Shown here piece after piece: positions 11,287-22,849 of a stretch of 64,000 nt of DNA. The stretch covers positions 76,747,184 to 76,811,183 of the forward strand of contig NC_067472.1 in NCBI RefSeq assembly GCF_947179515.1. The letters run 5' to 3'. A program made the position numbers and the translations under genes. Every line of letters starts with the position of its first letter. Position 1 is the stretch's first letter. The notes under the pieces were generated by a model. That model was not told the DNA's origin. It saw only the letters and a list, made by a program, of their open reading frames with translations, and did no database searches. This DNA comes from Apodemus sylvaticus (lineage: Eukaryota > Chordata > Mammalia > Rodentia > Muridae).

Positions 11287-11345
11287 TAAATTTGGCTGGA
11301 GAGATGACTCAATAGGCTGCTTAAGTGTGAGACATCAGGCCCAGT
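11287..11345 (+). mobile_element. B2/B3 SINE head fragment
   Basis: 'tggctggagagatgactcaa' is the conserved first 20 bases of B2/B3 SINEs, with the A box. The rest is not recognisable. Bases near 11390-11430 vaguely resemble a MaLR LTR. Confidence 0.55.
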
Positions 11346-12349
11346 GTCTCTCTCTTGTCTGTCTATGAATCTGGCTGCAAAAGCTCTCAGATTCTTCTCT
11401 AGCACCACACCTGCCATCATGTTCTTGTTTGGTTAGAGTCCCTGGATTGTAACCCAATACACACACAGTCCAGTAAATTCCATTCCTCCAAATACAAAAA
11501 GGTGTATTACAAACCTCAATCCCACATTCCTGACAGCTGTTCCAACCCCACTCACCTGAAATCACCAGCCACCAAAGCCCCTGCCCTAGATGACCATACC
11601 TTGGCACAAACCCAGTGTGTAGCAGACACATTATTTTCCTTCACCTACAATCTACAAAAAACCTTCCCTGACATTGACTACCTGTGACTTTTTCCAGTTT
11701 CATTCCTGGGAGGCTGGGGAACTCCCCCTCAAATTGGCTTATTTCTTTGGGAAAAAAAAAAGACTATTGCTGTTGTGGATAGCCCTGGTGCTGTTTGTAT
11801 TTTGATGCTAATTCAGCTTCCCCAACAGGGCCTGCCTGGAACAATGAGTGAATTAGTTCTCAGGACTTCACGTGACTCTTCTAATGAATAAGTAAACCAA
11901 TCACTGGGCAAGTAGGCAGGACTACCAGTTTGCACAGAGGAAGGGCAGAAGAAGAGAGTGGCGTGGAGGTGGTGAATCTGTTTGGATCCACTACTGAAGG
12001 ATTTAACTTAGAATGACTTATAATTAGGATGTTAGTTGTTGCACCCAGTGATTGAGACACCACTGATTCTGAACTAAGTTTGTGTGTTTTTCTTCACAGG
12101 GTGGCTCAAATGGGTTCCAGAGATAAAGGTATAACAGCAAAGCATGGGTTTGCAAGAAGTGCACCCCAAAAGGCCGTGGGAATTTGGAAGCATGGGGCTG
12201 GTGTGGTAGTGACCTGCCAATGGGAACTTAGCTAGTCTAATGGTGAGATTTCAGAGCTCTGGGTCAGAGAACCCAACAAAAATGAGAACAAGGCCCGCCA
12301 GTGCCTTGCCAGTGATAATCTGGATTGCATTATTAATATTTCCCACTAC
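11346..12349. other. Non-repetitive intergenic sequence
   Basis: No clear repeat or gene. No frame has family features. Confidence 0.4.
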
Positions 12350-14088
12350 ATATTACCTCTAAAACGATAAGCAAGTCCCCAATTAAATGCTTTCTTCTAT
12401 AAATTGCCGTTGTAATAGTGCTTCTTTACATCAATAGAACAAAAACTAAGACAGAAGCTGAAGCAAGAATCTGATATTTCTGTAACAGGCCTGAACATGC
12501 TGTTTGTTGGAGAAACATGGAAGACTTTGGGACTTTGCATTAGAAACAGTTGCTGAACACTTTAAGCAGGAATTAATGGGTCATTCTAGTAGAGGCATGG
12601 AAGACAACAGTGCTGAGGAAGATGTGAACCAAACAGACCTAGCTCAAGAGGTTTCAGAGGGAAAAGATAGTATGCACTGTCTATTGTGATATTTGGGAAG
12701 GAATGTGGCTGCTTTTAGTCCTTGTCCTAAAAATCTACTGAGGCTAAGTTGAAGAGTTTTGGATTAACATCATTGGCAGAGGAGCTTTCAAGACAGTCCA
12801 GTATTGACCAGGTCACATGGTTATTAGTTATCACCCTTATACAGATCTACAGTGAAGAGGAGCAAGCGGGCCAAAGAGAAACACAAACCGTACAGTTTGC
12901 AGAGGAAAGGAGAATCAGAAAATGTAATGGTGGAGCCAAGTCCTGTGCTCAAGGAAATAAAGACATTTAAAGAAAAACCCTGATGCTACATGGAATAAAA
13001 ACAGTGGTAACCTCAAGACAAGACTCCACCCAGCTAATCCTGCAACCCAAGAAAGAAAAGGCCTTAGGGATTTTCTAGTCATGAACATCAACTTTAAATC
13101 TTATTTAATTCAAGGAGGGGGCCAAGTTCCAGGCCCAGCAGATCACAAAACTTGGCAGTTTCAGCCACAGGGTGGTTCCGGCTTTAAAGTCAAGGATACA
13201 AGAAAAAAAGCTGTGGAAACATCCTCTTCAGTTAAGGAAAGTCACGAAGGCTAGACCTGAGACAGGGGAGTCCCTACATGGCAGCCCAGAGAGAACCTGA
13301 ATGAAGCTCTGAAGGTCCAAACCTTGATTGGAGACCCAAGATGTTGGAGATGCCAGAGCTGTGGAGTACCTACCAAGGAGAGCTGCAAACAGGTTGCGAA
13401 ACCAGCCCAAGAGAAAGAAGTGTGCAATAGTCAGCAAAGCCAGAATGAAAGACATCTAAAGAACCCTTTCACATCAGACATGGAGTTACAGGATTCGGAT
13501 TTTTGCCCTGCTGGTTTTCAGTCTTGGTCTGGTCCAGCATTTATTCACTATTACTATGCCCTTTTCTTCCTTTTTAGAGTGATAATATATATTTTGTGTC
13601 ATTATTTGCTGGAAGTGCATGATCTGCTATTTGACTTTACAAGAGATTGCAGTTAAGAGATTGCCTTGAGGCTGAGAAGATACTTTGGACCTTTTAACAG
13701 TGTCGAGACTATGATAAAGGGCTTTAGAAGTTTAACTAAATACATTTTGCATTATAATATGGCTACAAGCCTATAAGGACCAGGGAAGATAATACAGTGC
13801 TTTGAATGAGTAGAGCCTTCTGGAGGTCAGATGTTTGAATGCTTGGTCCACAGTTAGTGATACTGTTTAGGAAAAATTTGGAGATGTGGCCTTGTGAAGG
13901 AGGTGTGTCCCTGGTGGGAGGGCTTTGAGGTAGCTTTCAGCTACCTCTCTAGCACCTTACCTGTTTGCCACCACATGCCAAGCCATGATGATAACAGAAA
14001 CTGTAAGCAAGTCCCCAATTAAATGCTTTCTTCTGTAAGTTCCTTGTTGACAGAGTCTCTTTGCAGCAATAGAACAGTAATTAAAACA
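12350..14088 (+). mobile_element. MaLR (ERVL-like) element: LTR remnant, internal region, 3' LTR
   Basis: A 5' LTR remnant (12350-12453) ends in 'aaactaagaca'. Internal sequence (12454-13797) starts with a decayed primer-binding region followed by 'ctgtaacaggcctgaacatg', the same order as in the element at 61.3-63.25 kb, and ends with 'cattttgcattataatatgg'. The 3' LTR (13798-14088) carries 'gatgtggccttgtgaagga' and 'ccccaattaaatgctttctt'. MaLR internal regions do not encode proteins, and the short frames here are chance. Confidence 0.82.
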
Positions 14089-14091
14089 ATA

Positions 14092-14195
14092 GGCAAGGTG
14101 GTGTGTGCCTGTTATCCAAAGTTGGAGAATGGATACAAGATCTAAGGGGCTTACTGGCCAGGCAGCCTAGCCAAAACAGGTTCAGTAAGAGACTT
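14092..14195 (+). mobile_element. Diverged SINE fragment (RSINE1/B4-like)
   Basis: 'caaggtggtgtgtgcctgtt' and 'ggccaggcagcctagccaaa' followed by a CAGTAAGAGAC end match the 3' half of RSINE1-like SINEs. Confidence 0.5.
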
Positions 14196-16835
14196 TAACT
14201 TATAATTACACAATTCTAAATGCAACCATGGGGATAAAAATGAAGTAGAACATTGCTTATTGTCGAGTTTTCAGCATCTAGCTTTTTCCATATGCCTACA
14301 AAATCACAACACCAACATAAAAGCAGCCCCAAGGCATCAAAGATTTTGGTAACCAGAAAAATTGCAAAAAAAAATAGTGGCAATGGCTGATTTCATAGAT
14401 GCAAATATTAGGAAACTTTTCTCTAAGGAAGAGGGAGGGTATTTTTAATTGAACAGTTGTATTTACCTTTAATATAAAAGCTGGGAAGCCTATGACTGTC
14501 TGTGGTGAAACAATAGAAACTCCAGTACACATCAGGATCTGCACCGCATAGAGAAGATCCTTTAGAATGAGATTTCTATTACTAGGGCATCTGCTAACAG
14601 ATGCATTATGGGAATCTATTTGAAAAAATACTGATTGAAAGGTGACCATAATCATCTAAGCTAACGGAAAGCCAGTGAGGCGATTTCAAGCTTAATGTGG
14701 CCATAAGATCTTAAGCGCTGTGAATGGAAATGGCTGCTGTTTTCCCCTGCACTCAGGACATGTTTTGTTGTTTATCTCCAGCCTTCCTTTTGGGACCAAG
14801 CTTCTGACTCCTTGACCATCTGTCTCCCGTACCTGTGAAAGTTGCCAGAAAAAACACAGGACTGGAGCCAGCAAAACTCATAGCCAGGCTCAGTTTCCTG
14901 GGGCAACAAGTCTAGAGGAAGAATGTACAGGGTCCAGAGAGTCCTTCCTGGGAGAAGAAAAAATAAGGAAGATGAAAGCTCCTTCCAAAATTCAGCTCTG
15001 AGTCGCAAGGCTGAAACCTATGCCAGGATTACTCTTAAGCCTCTTTTTCTCCAATGGCAGAAAACTGAACCATCCGGAAGCATCCCGAGGCCCTTGAGAC
15101 CTCACGAAATGAGAACTCAGTGGCCAAGCACTGCGTAAATCTTAAGCTTGCATGACTCACTACAGTTTGTCATAAACAATCCTTAGAATACCTGCCCTGC
15201 GTGGTCAGACAGCATTGGCTCATAATTTTAGTGTCTTTGTCACTGAAGTGCTGGAAGCTTCCCAGCGCACATGCACCCCAAGAGCATGAATAAACCTCAG
15301 CATGCATTCAGGGAACGAGGATCTACATTCTCTTAAACCAAGTTTAAGCAGAAAGGACTCCTGCACATCCCAGTGATGTCTTGTAGTTAGCAGCATGTTG
15401 GGAGCCCCAGCAACTTGTTACATGCCAAGAAGCTACCAGTGGCCCTCTTGCGATGCCCACAGCTGCATCTCTTCACCGTTTGGTCCATGAGACACTCCTC
15501 TTTCCATACTCCAGCCTATGGAGTCATCACTGCTGATTGTCCTCTGTCTTCCCACAGTAACCATCTAATGAGGGAAATCCCACTGTTTCCATCCTCTGTG
15601 TTGAGAAATACATTAAATGCTCATATTTCAGAAGTGATAGTAGTTTATATTTGGTTAGCATAAATATTGCATTTTGATCAATACAGCTTGAAGTTTCAGA
15701 GCATTGTCTGCTTGGCCTGACAGTTAATTGTCAGCTCGTCTTCCCAATGCAATTGATTCGTTTTTCTCGACTTGGGACTTTGTAATCGGGTAGGACTTAC
15801 CTTGCCAACTTTAAACACCCATCTCACCTCCTAGTGCAGAAAAACTCATAAACTCCACAGGAGCCCTAACAGCTCAGCCTTCTCCGCACCACCTGCTTTA
15901 TTGTGAGATACCTCACTCACTCCATTTCACTCAAATTAGCGGCAGTCCTCAAGGCCTCTGCTCCAGGACCAGTATTTGCCACTTCATATGCACAGCGGGC
16001 ATAACGGCATAATGGCAAGCCAGGCTATCTGTTAAAAGACTCTAAATGGCGTATTTACTTTCACCCTCTTAGAGAAATGATTCAGTGTTCTGCTTGGGAG
16101 CCAAATTGCATCCCAAGAAACCGATGTATTTTCTCCTTTTGAATGCAATGTAAAAATCTCTCTTGGGTTTCTACTGGATTCACACTCTTGTCAGCGGGAT
16201 ACTGAGAAAGTCTGGGCTGAATGTTTAAAGCCATATGGGGAACACCCCGAAGGAAGCAATGGAAATAAATAAAAGGTTTCTCAAACGAAGCTTATGAAAG
16301 AATAAATGGACTGAGACTAAAGGCCTGGGGAGAGAGGACCCTGTGATGCCTGCCTCATGGTGCAAATGTTCAAAACACTCGCATATGTAAGTCACCATCT
16401 ACTCAGGAGGCCTTCTGTCACATCTTGAAGTTGTGTCAAAGTACCCTGAATAACTAGAAGTCTGCCCATGTGTCAGAGGTGTGGAGACAGTAGAGCCATT
16501 ACCCTAGAGAAGTACCTGGTTTAGGGTTCTCTCATAAGTGAGCAGAGAAAATCAAGGTCTTAGCATCACTGCCATTAGTGAATGAACATTTCAAGAACAA
16601 CAGAGGAAAGACCCCATCTCTCCTGTCCCAGAATCAATCATGGAGAGTCCCGTCCCATCAAAGGTGTGTCACAGGCAGTCACTTTGAGATATTATTTTTT
16701 TATTTGTTGAAGTTGTTTGGCCACTCCTCACATTGGCACAGTCTTCTAAAGCTTTAACCACCACAGTGCCTGGTGTACAGTCAGTTTTCAAAAAATAACT
16801 TCAGAATCAAAGCAACAAGAAGAACAGACAGACAG
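14196..16835. other. Large repeat-free block
   Basis: About 2.6 kb with no SINE, LINE, LTR or simple repeat recognised, the longest such stretch in the window. Composition is balanced, with scattered CpGs. It holds homeodomain-like TAATTG/CAATTGATT words and a near-palindrome at 15719-15734. No frame has protein-family features. It could hold conserved noncoding elements or unrecognised exons. Confidence 0.5.
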
Positions 16836-16978
16836 TGTGTGCGAGAAGGACTCTAGCAAGCAAACAGCTCTGGCAGGCCTGGCCCTTCTCCCCCATTCTC
16901 TCTGTCTTGGTAAACTGTTAGATTCCATTCCTAAAGCTAGTTGCCAAGGTCTATCCCCTTATTTGGCCTCCTCACCAG

Positions 16979-17475
16979 GTGTGTCTCCCCATGTGTGTAT
17001 GTGTATGTTTGTATGTGTGTGTGTCTGTCTCTGTGTGTGTCTGTGTCTGTGTATGTGTGTCTGTGTGTCTGTGTGTGTGTCTGTGTGTGTGTTTCTGTGT
17101 ATGTGTCTGTGTATGTGTGTCTGTGTCTCTGTGTGTGTGTCTATGTGTATGTGTGTGTGTTTCTGTGTGTGTGTGTGTATGTGTGTATGTGTGTGTGTAT
17201 GTGTGTATGTGTGTGTGTCTATGTCTCTGTGTGTCTGTCTCTGTGTGTGTCTGTGTGTATCTGTGTGTGTGTCTGTGTGTGTTTCTGGGTATGTGTCTGT
17301 ATGTATCTGTGTGTGTGTTTCTAGGTGTGTGTCTGTATGTATCTATGTGTGTGTCTGTGTGTGTGTGTCTGTGTGTGTTTCTGTGAGTGTTCCTGTGTGT
17401 GTATGTGTGTCTGTGTATATGTGTGTGTGTCTGGTGTGTCTGTGTCTGTGTGTGTCTCTGTGTGTGTGTGTCTAC
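16979..17475. repeat. Long imperfect TG-rich array (TGTGTC/TGTATG variants)
   Basis: About 500 bases of TG dinucleotides interrupted by regular TC, TA and TTTC insertions. It reads as Cys/Val repeats in all three plus frames, which explains the long open frames. On plus the array is purine/pyrimidine alternating, a sequence type able to adopt Z-DNA. Confidence 0.97.
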
Positions 17476-17600
17476 AGATCAAGCTGTAGTTGTCAGTTAC
17501 TGCTCCAGTGTCTAACTACCTGCCGCCATTCTTCCTGCCATGATGAAAACGGACTGAGTTCAGCGTAAACATATACTCAGAGAACTGTTAAAAACAAAAG

Positions 17601-17742
17601 AGGAGCTGGTGGTGGTGGTTCTCAACTTTAGTCCCTGCACTCAGGAAGCAGAAGCAGGCTCAAGGGCAGCCTGGTCTACAGAGGAAGTTCTGGGACAGCC
17701 AGGGTTACAAAAAAATCCTGCCTCCAAAATTAACTAATTAGT
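17601..17742 (+). mobile_element. B1 SINE
   Basis: 'ctggtggtggtggttctcaa', 'gcctggtctacagaggaagt' and 'gacagccagggttacaaaaa' follow B1 order. The tail is replaced by TTAA-rich units. Confidence 0.85.
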
Positions 17743-17774
17743 TAATTAATTAGACGGAAAATAAATAATAAAAA

Positions 17775-17905
17775 AGAGGACACCAAGTTGGGATGGCATG
17801 GGGAAGTGGGCATTAGTTCTGAGAGATGCTAGGGAGAAGAGTGAGATAAATATGATCAAAATACAATACAAAATTGTCAGCATTAAATTAATAATCTAAT
17901 GAAAA
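17775..17905 (+). mobile_element. Old L1 3' end (candidate)
   Basis: 'gatgctagggagaagagtga', 'atatgatcaaaatacaatac' and an AT-rich end resemble the 3' end of older murine L1 families. No ORF2 is attached. Confidence 0.4.
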
Positions 17906-18382
17906 TAATTTCTCAGTGTGTAAGGAGGCAAGAAGGGCACATAGGGCATTATAGGAGCGAAGGGTCCTGTGGAAAAAAACAAAACCCAAGAGTTCCACAA
18001 GTAGCCCATCACCCTGAAGGCATGGAGGCAGCCTGACCTCTCAGAATTAAACTCAGTAGGAAGCAGAAAACAACAAAGAGAGGACAGACAATGGGAGAAA
18101 CCAAAAGGCAGGCTGGTGGCAGAGCTGAGAAAGGGTGCGAGCAGGCTCTTCTCTGAGCTCTCTGTGAGCATGATGTTAGAAGCCACAAGCGATTATATGT
18201 GTGAGCACTTCTGCAGACACATCTGGAACACTTCGGAATCCCATTTCCAAAAGGGAGACAGCCCCCCTCACTCTGTCAAAATATTTTTAAAAAAGGCAAG
18301 GAGAACAAAATTTCCAAAGTTGCCTGGTATTAAAATATAACATTTTTAAATTGTGAAATTTAAGTTATAAAAAAAAAAGGAC
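17906..18382. other. Non-repetitive intergenic sequence
   Basis: No recognised repeat or gene. Confidence 0.4.
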
Positions 18383-18385
18383 TCA

Positions 18386-18630
18386 GGGGCCTGAGGAGAT
18401 GGATCAGTCATTAAAATAGGCAAGGACCGAAGTTCAGATCACAGCACAGACCACAAGACACAGTGCTCTGGTGCATGGGAATGAGGCTAAGACAGAGACA
18501 GGAGAGTACCTAGAGTTCACTGGTGTGCTAGTTCAGTGAAAGGCCTACTCTTAAAAAGTAAAATGAAGATTGACTGAAGAAGACACCATACCTCAACCTC
18601 TGGCCTCTACACGTATGTATACATGTTGTG
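18386..18630 (+). mobile_element. RSINE1-like SINE
   Basis: It opens 'gggcctgaggagatggatca' and closes with 'gaagacaccatacctcaacc' then 'tctggcctctacacgtatgt', the head and tail of the RSINE1 type. The central part is strongly diverged. Confidence 0.7.
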
Positions 18631-18649
18631 TATAGTTTTTTAAACATGC

Positions 18650-18870
18650 TTATTTCTTGAGTGCTCTCCCTGAGTTTCCGGCTATGCTCTGAGAACAGCG
18701 GCCGCCATGTTGCCAGCTGGCCTGTTCCTCAGGCTGGCTCTGCTAGGCCTTCCGCCCTGAGAACGCCTGGGAGCTGATGTTCGTGTGCTACCTGCTAACC
18801 AGGCCCTGGCTGTATGCTCCCTCTCCTACCCATTTTAGCCCCCAAGAAGTAAAACACTAGAGACTATTAT
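18650..18870 (+). pseudogene. Possible decayed retrocopy fragment with a Kozak-like ATG
   Basis: A NotI-type GCGGCCGC (18698-18705) sits directly before an ATG in a GCCGCCATGT context (18706). The frame reads MLPAGLFLRLALLGLPP and stops at TGA (18757-18759). A second plus frame just downstream reads ENAWELMFVCYLLTRPWL. Such a hydrophobic start followed by protein-like sequence in another frame fits a frameshifted fragment of an old mRNA copy. I do not recognise the parent gene, and chance is possible. Confidence 0.25.
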
Positions 18871-19595
18871 TATTTTAAAACTGACCAGATAACTCAATAG
18901 CTGTGCAAAGTATATCCTGCCCCATCCTCCTTAGCCTCTGCAGCAACCTGCGGAAGATATAAAATATCAGTCCCCAAGAGTTACACATCTGCTACTTCCT
19001 CTCTGCTCCACAGCCTAGTCCAAATCCCAATCCTCTGTCCTCTCCTTCTCTTCCTCCTGGGACCCAGAAATCCTACCTTATTCTTCACCCAACTATTGGA
19101 TTCTGCCATCTTTATTGACCAAACCAAGAAACAATTAGGGAACTAGGTTTTAGTTATCTGCTCCTCCCCCTGCACACACACATGTACACCTCTCACACAT
19201 GCACATCCCATAGAAACATGCACGTCACATAATCCAGACACACACACAGACAAAGTATCAAAATGTTCAAAGTAGAAAGACCTGCAGGTGTTCTTCAGAA
19301 TAAAAGGAAACGGATGTTGAACTTAGAAGGGAATAAGGCTCATCACAATGACAAATGTGTGGGTGCACACGAAAGCCTCCCTTCTCTTCCCATCCTTTAA
19401 AGTCCTACAGATGGCTTGAAATTTTCAAGCTGTGATTATGAACAGGTGAAGTATAAGTGGAACGGAAATGCCTTCAGGTCCTCCTGTGTGTGAAGCAGAG
19501 TGAACAGGGAGTAAAAAGTAGTGGGTGGAGAGAAACCTGGAGTCTGAGGGCTGCTGTGTAAACTAAGACCACGTGAGTGAGTAGGAATGCCACGT
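18871..19595. other. Non-repetitive intergenic sequence
   Basis: Contains a short CACACA-rich patch near 19170-19260. Otherwise nothing recognised. Confidence 0.4.
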
Positions 19596-19596
19596 T

Positions 19597-19708
19597 TGCA
19601 CAGCGTCAGCACACATCTGTAATCCCAGCATTCCGAGGCTGAGGCAAGAGAAAGGCACATGTGAGGCCAACCTGGGCTACAAAGCGAAACTATCTCAAAA
19701 TGAAAACA
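19597..19708 (+). mobile_element. B1-related SINE (proto-B1/B4 body)
   Basis: 'gtcagcacacatctgtaatc', 'ccaacctgggctacaaagcg' and an A-rich tail. The 'aacctgggctac' variant is typical of older B1-like monomers. Confidence 0.75.
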
Positions 19709-20990
19709 AAACTAGGGACTATCTATTGTTGTCCCAGATTAACCGCTAACAATATAATGGAAGATGCATCTGAGATGTTAATAAAGGGTTGAAACATCGG
19801 GGAGAGGAAGCTGGAGCCCTGTGTGACACCATATGAGCTCTCACTCAGCCTCTTGGCCAATGGTTCTTCTTGGGTGCGGGCTTTTCCACCTGCACCCAAG
19901 TTCCTGAGATAATGACTCTGACACTGAATTATTTCTGAATAAATGCCTAGGCCATTCGCTAGGTCTCATTCCCTGACTAGCTTGTAACTTAATGAACCTG
20001 ATTATTCTAGTCTGTGAGTGGCACATGGCTAGTTATCGCTTCTCAGCTCTGTGCATCTGTCTCCATCGATATTGGGGTGAATCCCCACCGCACCCCCATC
20101 CTCACCCCCTCATCCTCACTCCTCCCACCCCCTCGTGCCTGACACTGTTCCAGAATCTTCCCTCCCTACTGGAACTCCCACCTCCCGTTGCCTGCCTAAA
20201 CAGCTTTTTTATTGACAGGCGATGCTTCCACACAGAACACAGGAGATTATCCCTTTTAAAGGGGGCCAAAAGGATTACAGAAAATATTTTATTAACTTAA
20301 AAAACAAGAGTAACAACAGAGTAAGTAGGCAAGACAAATAATGAATGAATACGAGCATGATAAGTTTAAACCTGATATTATCAACTATTATGAATTTAAG
20401 GATAAAGACATAAGTTGACAGAATGGAAAATACACCATCGTGTAAGTAATAGTAAAGTGTCAAGTGCTTACATTGCTACCAGACAATGCTAAGGTCAGGA
20501 TGAACTATCAGCAGAGATAAAAAGGTATGTTTCATAACAAAGCATAACTGGATATGAGAAACTCCTAACAAGTGTACATTTACACTCGACAAATAATAAA
20601 CCTTAAAGTATCTAAAGCAGGCCCAGTGAGCCAGTTCAGAGAGTGAAGATGATTGATGGGTTTGATCTCCAGTACCCCACACAATGGAAGCCGCACAGAG
20701 GATGGTGTGATTCTATGTTTCCACCTCACTGCTGGGGTGTCAGAACTCTGCTCAGGGAGGTGAGACACAGAGACACAAGGGTTGGGGTCTGACACCCACT
20801 CAGAGGAGACAAATCCAGCCTAAGAGAGGGGCCCAGCCCATGTTCCTCCAGGTGAGAAATGGTACAGCCTGGGGCAGAGGCTGTGGTTCTCCAGTTCCTG
20901 GCCACCCAGGCACTGCTGAGAACCTAGAACTGTTGAGAACGGGGCCCACAAAGAGGCCTCCTGAGGAGACTTAGGTGTGGGTCTGTATGA
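19709..20990. other. Intergenic sequence with a C-rich tract
   Basis: Mostly unrecognised. Bases 20082-20135 are a C-rich run with several CCCC/CCCCC blocks, a candidate i-motif on plus and G-quadruplex on minus. Bases 20605-20700 weakly resemble a B3 SINE. Confidence 0.4.
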
Positions 20991-20995
20991 TGAGC

Positions 20996-21525
20996 TCTCA
21001 ATTATGAGAATTGCCAGGGTTCTTTAATCTGCTTGCCCTTACCAGTCTTCCTGTCTGGTTCTACTTGCCCCACAGGAAGGACAGAGCTGACTCCTGCAAG
21101 TTCCATCAGACTTCTTCCATGGCAGTCCGTGAGGAAGGAGATAGTTCTTGCTTGTCCAAACTGTAAATGGCAGGAAGAGGATGTATGCAGTGAAGCAGAG
21201 ATTTAATACCTTTTATAGGAAGGACTGTGTGGAAAGGGAAGCTTATTGGATAAAACCTCAGGGCCTGTCTAGATACCTCATAGCATGGATAACACTGGAT
21301 TTCTATGTTTAGGAAGAGTTGTCATGGTCATCTTAGTTGGGTGTCATGGTCACATGCTCTGGGACAGGAACCTGTTGGGAGTAGAGTCAAATGCCTACCA
21401 TTCTCAATTATGAGAATTGCCAGGGTTCCTTAATCTGTCAGCCTTATTAGTCTTTCTGTCTAGTGACATGGTTCCACTTACCCCACTGGAAGGACAGAGG
21501 TGACTCCTGCAAGTTGCCATCTGAT
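20996..21525. repeat. Pair of ~115-125 bp direct repeats 406 bp apart
   Basis: 20996-21108 and 21402-21525 share 'tctcaattatgagaattgcc', 'agggtt.cttaatctg', AGTCTT.CTGTCT, 'ggaaggacagag.tgactc' and 'ctgcaagtt'. The end of each copy resembles the 3' part of a B3 SINE. The interval looks like intergenic or LTR-like DNA. Confidence 0.75.
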
Positions 21526-21559
21526 CTCACACACAGACCACACCATATACATGTGTCAT

Positions 21560-22130
21560 AAACATTTTCTTTAAAAATTCTATCAGGCAGATATTGACAG
21601 ACCTAAAAGCAGAAAAGTCAAGTCCACATCATCAATGGAGGTATTAATGAGCAATAGAAAAGAATGTTGTTCTTTTAATTCACTAAGGGAGAAGATCTGA
21701 ACCACATTATAAGCCAGCCTGATTAAACAGAAGCTTACAGAACACTAAAATCGGCAACTTCAAAGTGTATGGAATATAAACTAAACAAATAGAATTAGCT
21801 TTAATGTGTTTTTAAAAATTCAAATCTTATAAAATATGTTACTCAATGAATTCAAATTAGATATTAACCAAAACAAACTAGCAAGAAAAATATATCAAGA
21901 AAAAAAAATCAGGTATTCAAATATCAGTCATAACATTCATATCAATATTTAAACACTCTTGTATGGCTCATGAATCAAACCTGTCCCAAATAAATTAGCA
22001 AGAATTCTAACTGACCTACAATGGAAAGACAACATATGGAGACTGGCAAGGATATGGTTCAAGGTAGCCCAGAGGGGAAGCTATTTCTCTAATGTTTATA
22101 CTAAAGAAAGACTTTACCTGGCATGGCTAC
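21560..22130 (+). mobile_element. Ancient L1 ORF2, 5' segment
   Basis: A-rich decayed sequence around 'attgacagacctaaaagcag' and 'attagatattaaccaaaaca' aligns in order with L1 ORF2 after the endonuclease region. Stops and indels are everywhere. It is the first of several pieces of one very old L1 that continues to about 29.24 kb in the same orientation. Confidence 0.55.
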
Positions 22131-22132
22131 CA

Positions 22133-22704
22133 TGTATTAGTTTGGGTTCTCTAGAGTCACAGAATATATGGGCAGTCTCTATATAGTTAGGGAATTTGTC
22201 ATGACTTATAGTCTATAGTCCAACTCCCCAAAAATGGGCAGCAGCAGCTGTGGATGAAAGTCCAAGGATCTAGCAGTTGCTCAGTCCCACGAGGAAAGCA
22301 AGCAAGGAAGAGTGAGTAAATCTTCCTTCTTCCAATGTCCTTATATATCTCCAACAGAGAGTGTAGCCTAGATTAAAGGCTGTAGGTCTTCAACAGAGGA
22401 TGTGGCCCAGATTACAGGCATGTGGTTCTCCAGCAGAGGGTATGGCCCTCCATCAGAGGGTGTGGCCGAGATTAAAGGTGTGTGCCTCCATGCCTTTAAT
22501 CCCAGATGATCTTGAACTCCGAGATTTCCTTGTCTTAATCTTCTGAAATTCATAGCCACTATGCTTCAATTTCTCCATGCCAAGATCCAGCTCAGAAACT
22601 TATATCTCTGAGCCTCCAGATTAGGATCATAGGTGAGACTTTCAATTCTAGATTGTAGTTCATTCCATATATAGTCAAGTTGACAACCAGGAATAGCCAC
22701 TACA
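22133..22704 (-). mobile_element. LTR (MaLR-like) with internal tandem repetition
   Basis: The plus strand opens 'tgtattagtttgggttctct' and closes 'gtcaagttgacaaccaggaa' and ...CACTACA, so the LTR reads TGTAGTGG...ATACA on minus. In the middle, a unit containing AGAGGRTGTGGCC and AGATTA is repeated four times with variation (22350-22480), an insert type known in this LTR group. It splits the ancient L1. Confidence 0.7.
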
Positions 22705-22707
22705 GTA

Positions 22708-22818
22708 GCATAAACCTTTAATCTCAGAGGCAGGTGGTTGTCTGTGAGTTCAAGGCTAGTCTGGTCTAAAAAGCTAGGTCCAGGTCAAGCAGAGCTATGC
22801 AGTGAGACCCTACCTTAA
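22708..22818 (+). mobile_element. B1 SINE, 5'-truncated
   Basis: 'acctttaatctcagaggcag' and 'ttcaaggctagtctggtcta', ending in GTGAGACCCTACCTTAAT. It abuts the LTR directly. Confidence 0.85.
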
Positions 22819-22819
22819 T

Positions 22820-22846
22820 AAACAAACAAACAAACAAACAAACAAA
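22820..22846. repeat. (AAAC)n tail repeat
   Basis: Six to seven AAAC units form the A-tail of the B1. Confidence 0.97.
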
Positions 22847-22849
22847 GAG

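Noticed and set aside
12504..12970. Short plus frames as exons
   Set aside because: They fall inside the MaLR internal region, which is non-coding in this class.
16837..17568. 243-codon plus frame rich in Cys/Val
   Set aside because: It is the translation of the TG-rich array. All three plus frames are open with the same composition, and the flanking unique part has no family features.
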